A DNA stretch of 6,979 bases from CAYPHJ01 sp964410485 (lineage in GTDB: Bacteria > Desulfobacterota > Binatia > UBA9968): contig CAYPHJ010000168.1 in the NCBI GenBank assembly GCA_964410485.1, forward strand, positions 1 through 6,979, given 5' to 3'. Below are positions 5,224 through 6,979 of the stretch, in pieces. The translations under genes and the position numbers were made by a program. Under the pieces are notes generated by a model. The model was not told the DNA's origin and did no database searches. It worked only from the letters and a program-made list of their open reading frames with translations. Every line of letters starts with the position of its first letter. The stretch's first letter is position 1.

Positions 5224-5976
5224 TCAACGTCTCGGGGATCTGCTTTGCAAGTTGTTGACCGAATAGACTACGTCGACGTGCAGCACACCGCCGTCGACAA
5301 TCCTTACTTCTCGCGATCTCATGCCCAACTTCTCATGCCAAAATTCTAGCTTGTAAGTGCCCGCGGGCACATCTTCGATCACAAACTCGCCTCTTTGGTT
5401 GGTGACGGCGAAATACGGGCTCGATGTAACTAATATGTACGCGGTCATCCACGTATGCAGTACGTCGCAGTGGACTTTGATCAGTCCTTCCCTGTCGAGA
5501 CGCTTTGTTACGGTCCGCCATTGAGGAAGGCCCACGTTGAAAAGCGTCTCCGCTCCCAGTCGGGCATGGACATTGTGCAGAATCGGATCGCTGTTCAAGA
5601 GCAATATTTCAGTTCCCGGCGAGACGACTTGGACATGGGGAACGAACACGCACTTTTTGTTATCGAGAACGGCTTGATTGAGCTGTGATGATTCCGCACT
5701 GCGCCGAAGGCCAGGGATTGAGACAATAACGTTTTGCAGACCTCCTTCGGTCCCGACCAAGAAGCTCTCGTTGGGCACTTCGCTCCCGCAAAAATCGATA
5801 TTCTTATTGACCTTGAGTGGCGCCGGAATTTCATAACGGCCTTCGACACTGACTCGTCCGACCAGCTGCCCTAGTCCCTTTTCTTGGTTTCTATCACGGG
5901 AATCGACACCTGTTGGCGCAGCAAGAGCGCAAGCCAAAACGGTTACAAGAAAACTGCTTACCAAGCGTGGATTCAT
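5224..5976 (-). CDS. Secreted cupredoxin-like protein with C-terminal carboxypeptidase-regulatory-like domain
   Basis: A 250-residue protein with a signal peptide at about 1-20. Residues 38-90 form a beta-rich segment opening GQLVGRVSVEG and containing FCG (Cys63). Residues 105-185 look cupredoxin-like: KKCVFVPHV (Cys109), NSDPILHNVH and HCDVLHTWM. His134, Cys170, His174 and Met177 are spaced like the four type 1 copper ligands (H...C-x3-H-x2-M). Residues 187-239 (FAVTNQRGEFVIEDVPAGTY, then LEFWHEKLG) match the carboxypeptidase regulatory-like beta-sandwich. Proteins of this layout are often annotated as methylamine-utilisation-like or plastocyanin-like; a periplasmic copper electron carrier or copper-binding role is likely. 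The ribosome site (GGGACGAAG) is modest. The gene starts 22 bases after the cyclase-YHS gene, so the two are probably co-transcribed. Confidence 0.83.
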   Translation of the reverse strand: MNPRLVSSFLVTVLACALAAPTGVDSRDRNQEKGLGQLVGRVSVEGRYEIPAPLKVNKNIDFCGSEVPNESFLVGTEGGLQNVIVSIPGLRRSAESSQLNQAVLDNKKCVFVPHVQVVSPGTEILLLNSDPILHNVHARLGAETLFNVGLPQWRTVTKRLDREGLIKVHCDVLHTWMTAYILVTSSPYFAVTNQRGEFVIEDVPAGTYKLEFWHEKLGMRSREVRIVDGGVLHVDVVYSVNNLQSRSPRR

Positions 5977-5998
5977 CTTCGTCCCGATTTCCGTGCTT

Positions 5999-6673
5999 TT
6001 AGATTACGCTTTCTACGTAGTCTTCCGGGCGGGCAGCAAATTGCTTGGCGCATTCGAATGAGCAGAAATAGTAGACCTGCTTGCCGAATGGAAGTCGTGG
6101 CGTCTCCGCGCCTGGCGTCACGCGCATTTGGCACACGGGATCGACGACCAGTATCTCACTGGTCGCTCGTGGACCCGAGACGATCTCGAAAATTTGGACT
6201 GGTTCCGGCACATTCTTGAAGCGGACCGAGCCCAACGGCCGATACGCCACATTGGCGAAATCGGCCGCTGCGTGTGCTACTTGCTCACTACAAAGAATTT
6301 GTCCGGCCCGAGCATGGCCGGCAACTCGCGCTGTGAGATTCAGGGCCGCGCTGAAGTAGGCGGTTTCCCGAACGATCGTCAATCCCCTGTGAATTCCGCA
6401 GCGGATCGCTGGAAACAGAGGCTCCTGATCGATCAATTCGCGCAGCTGGATTGCTGCTCCAACCGCTTCCGCAGGACTATCTGCCACAATCAGAAGTTCG
6501 TCCCCCACGCGCTCGACGCGTCTGACTGAAGGCGTAAGGATCGAATCTGACAATTCCATATAGCGCTGGATGACCTCGGCGGCGTGATGGTTTCCGTGCG
6601 CCTCGGTCAGGGCGGTATACCCCGCGAGATCGGAGATCAGGAAAGTCACGTCGATTTCCGCTGCTCGCTCCAT
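5999..6673 (-). CDS. Class III nucleotidyl cyclase-homology domain fused to a YHS domain
   Basis: A 224-residue soluble protein with no signal peptide. Residues 8-165 form an adenylate/guanylate cyclase-homology domain: FLISDLAGYTALTE supplies the first metal Asp (D15), ERVGDELL the second (D58), and LNLTARVAGHARAGQILCS the transition-state Asn112 and Arg116. The base-selecting positions differ from adenylate cyclases: the usual Lys four before D58 is Glu54, and the usual Asp seven before Asn112 is Ala105. Residues 176-220 are a YHS domain (VDPVCQM, Cys181; FCSFECAKQF, Cys204 and Cys208), a small metal-binding module found in copper-transport and related proteins. A cytoplasmic metal-sensing signalling protein is the natural reading, but catalysis is unproven. 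It is the first gene of the block and diverges from the hydrolase at 6815. Confidence 0.87.
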   Translation of the reverse strand: MERAAEIDVTFLISDLAGYTALTEAHGNHHAAEVIQRYMELSDSILTPSVRRVERVGDELLIVADSPAEAVGAAIQLRELIDQEPLFPAIRCGIHRGLTIVRETAYFSAALNLTARVAGHARAGQILCSEQVAHAAADFANVAYRPLGSVRFKNVPEPVQIFEIVSGPRATSEILVVDPVCQMRVTPGAETPRLPFGKQVYYFCSFECAKQFAARPEDYVESVI

Positions 6674-6719
6674 TGTCGTAGCCCCGTCAATTTTGCCCTT
6701 GTGTTCCCCCGCGAAAAGG

Positions 6720-6750
6720 ATTAAAGGCTTTCCCGGCTCTTCACAGTGAA
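6720..6750 (-). promoter_or_regulatory. Weak candidate promoter and operator for the cyclase-led block
   Basis: Minus strand: TTCACT (6750-6745), a 19-base spacer, TTTAAT (6725-6720). The -10 fits at 5 of 6 positions, the -35 at 4 of 6, and the spacer is long. The -35 lies in a perfect inverted repeat, TTCAC-A-GTGAA (6740-6750), placed where a repressor could act on both divergent genes. The 141-base region 6674-6814 otherwise shows no clear element apart from the ribosome site of the plus-strand gene. Confidence 0.25.
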
Positions 6751-6814
6751 CGGAGGGACGGTACTCGCTTCGAGGTTGAAACCAGGCGCCGCTTTTGTCA
6801 AGAGGAGGATCACC

Positions 6815-6979
6815 ATGAAAAAAACCCGCATCGTTTTCGTGATCTTAGCTGTAAGTACGTTCTTACTGGCAAGCCATACTCTTTTTGCCCAGACCAGAGG
6901 TGAGGTGAAGATGGAGTGGCTGAGCCACTCTCATTTCCGTTTCACGTCACCTACAGGAAAGGTCTGGCTTACCAACCCT
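6815..6979 (+). CDS. Exported metallo-beta-lactamase-fold hydrolase, N-terminal fragment
   Basis: The first 55 codons of a gene that runs off the window. Residues 1-25 are a signal peptide (MKKTRIVFVI start, ending TLFA before Gln). The mature start, VKMEWLSHSHFRFTSPTGKV then WLTNP, matches the opening strands of UPF0173-type metal-dependent hydrolases (WLGHS-F-TSP-GK-LTDP pattern). The HxHxDH metal motif would lie beyond the edge, so the assignment rests on the N-terminal pattern only. GAGGAGGA (6802-6809) gives a strong ribosome site 5 bases before the ATG. It diverges from the cyclase-YHS gene and is the only plus-strand gene here; it may be functionally separate. Confidence 0.72.
   Translation, partial: MKKTRIVFVILAVSTFLLASHTLFAQTRGEVKMEWLSHSHFRFTSPTGKVWLTNP

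Noticed and set aside
6128..6529. Plus-strand open frames over the cyclase-YHS gene
   Set aside because: The opposite strand carries the recognisable cyclase and YHS motifs throughout; the plus frames have no ribosome site or domain.
6793..6801. Minus-strand TTGACA (6800-6795) as a -35 for the cyclase gene
   Set aside because: A perfect -35, but the sequence at 16-18 bases (CAACCT region) is not a -10.
6776..6804. Plus-strand promoter TTGAAA (6776-6781) for the exported hydrolase
   Set aside because: No acceptable -10 hexamer lies 15-19 bases downstream, and the position would leave the start only a few bases from the ATG.

Overview
The window carries 13 protein genes in one long block on the minus strand, read from about 6673 down to 7, and the first 55 codons of a divergent plus-strand gene that runs off the right edge. 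No tRNA, rRNA, CRISPR array, transposase or integrase was seen. Base composition looks close to balanced. Almost every product is exported or membrane-bound, there are two c-type cytochromes, and Shine-Dalgarno sites are clear, so the source is a Gram-negative-type respiring bacterium. The mix of cupredoxin-like protein, DUF2933, DUF5676, SHOCT and YHS proteins is typical of metal-handling islands in environmental lineages (Nitrospirota/NC10-like or deltaproteobacterial), but the sequence alone does not fix the taxon.

Layout in transcription order: a class III nucleotide cyclase-homology domain fused to a C-terminal YHS metal-binding domain (6673-5999); a secreted cupredoxin-like protein with a C-terminal carboxypeptidase-regulatory-like domain (5976-5224); a secreted His-rich small protein (5166-4762); an unrecognised membrane protein (4675-4067); a divergent second copy of the small secreted family (4045-3644); a secreted beta-rich protein (3540-3133) whose stop overlaps the start of a membrane-anchored monohaem cytochrome c (3136-2711); a DUF5676-like two-helix membrane protein (2642-2382); an exported protein that is about 27% methionine (2353-1940); a SHOCT-domain membrane protein (1911-1591); a second monohaem cytochrome c, perhaps a lipoprotein (1565-1053); a DUF2933 membrane protein (917-684); and an isoprenylcysteine-methyltransferase-like membrane enzyme (657-7). 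The plus-strand gene at 6815 begins an exported metallo-beta-lactamase-fold hydrolase.

Gaps between the minus-strand genes are mostly 20-100 bases and one pair overlaps by four, so the block is probably one or a few transcripts. The longest gaps are 135 bases (918-1052) and 103 bases (3541-3643), and a good promoter-like sequence lies just before 5166. The common theme is soft-metal (copper/silver-type) chemistry and electron transfer in the periplasm: His/Cys/Met cupredoxin ligands, a Met-only candidate metal sponge, His-rich peptides, a YHS domain and two cytochromes c. No metal ATPase, RND pump, multicopper oxidase or metal-responsive regulator is present, so how the block links to transport or sensing is unknown. 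The cyclase-YHS fusion is the only candidate sensor or signalling protein.
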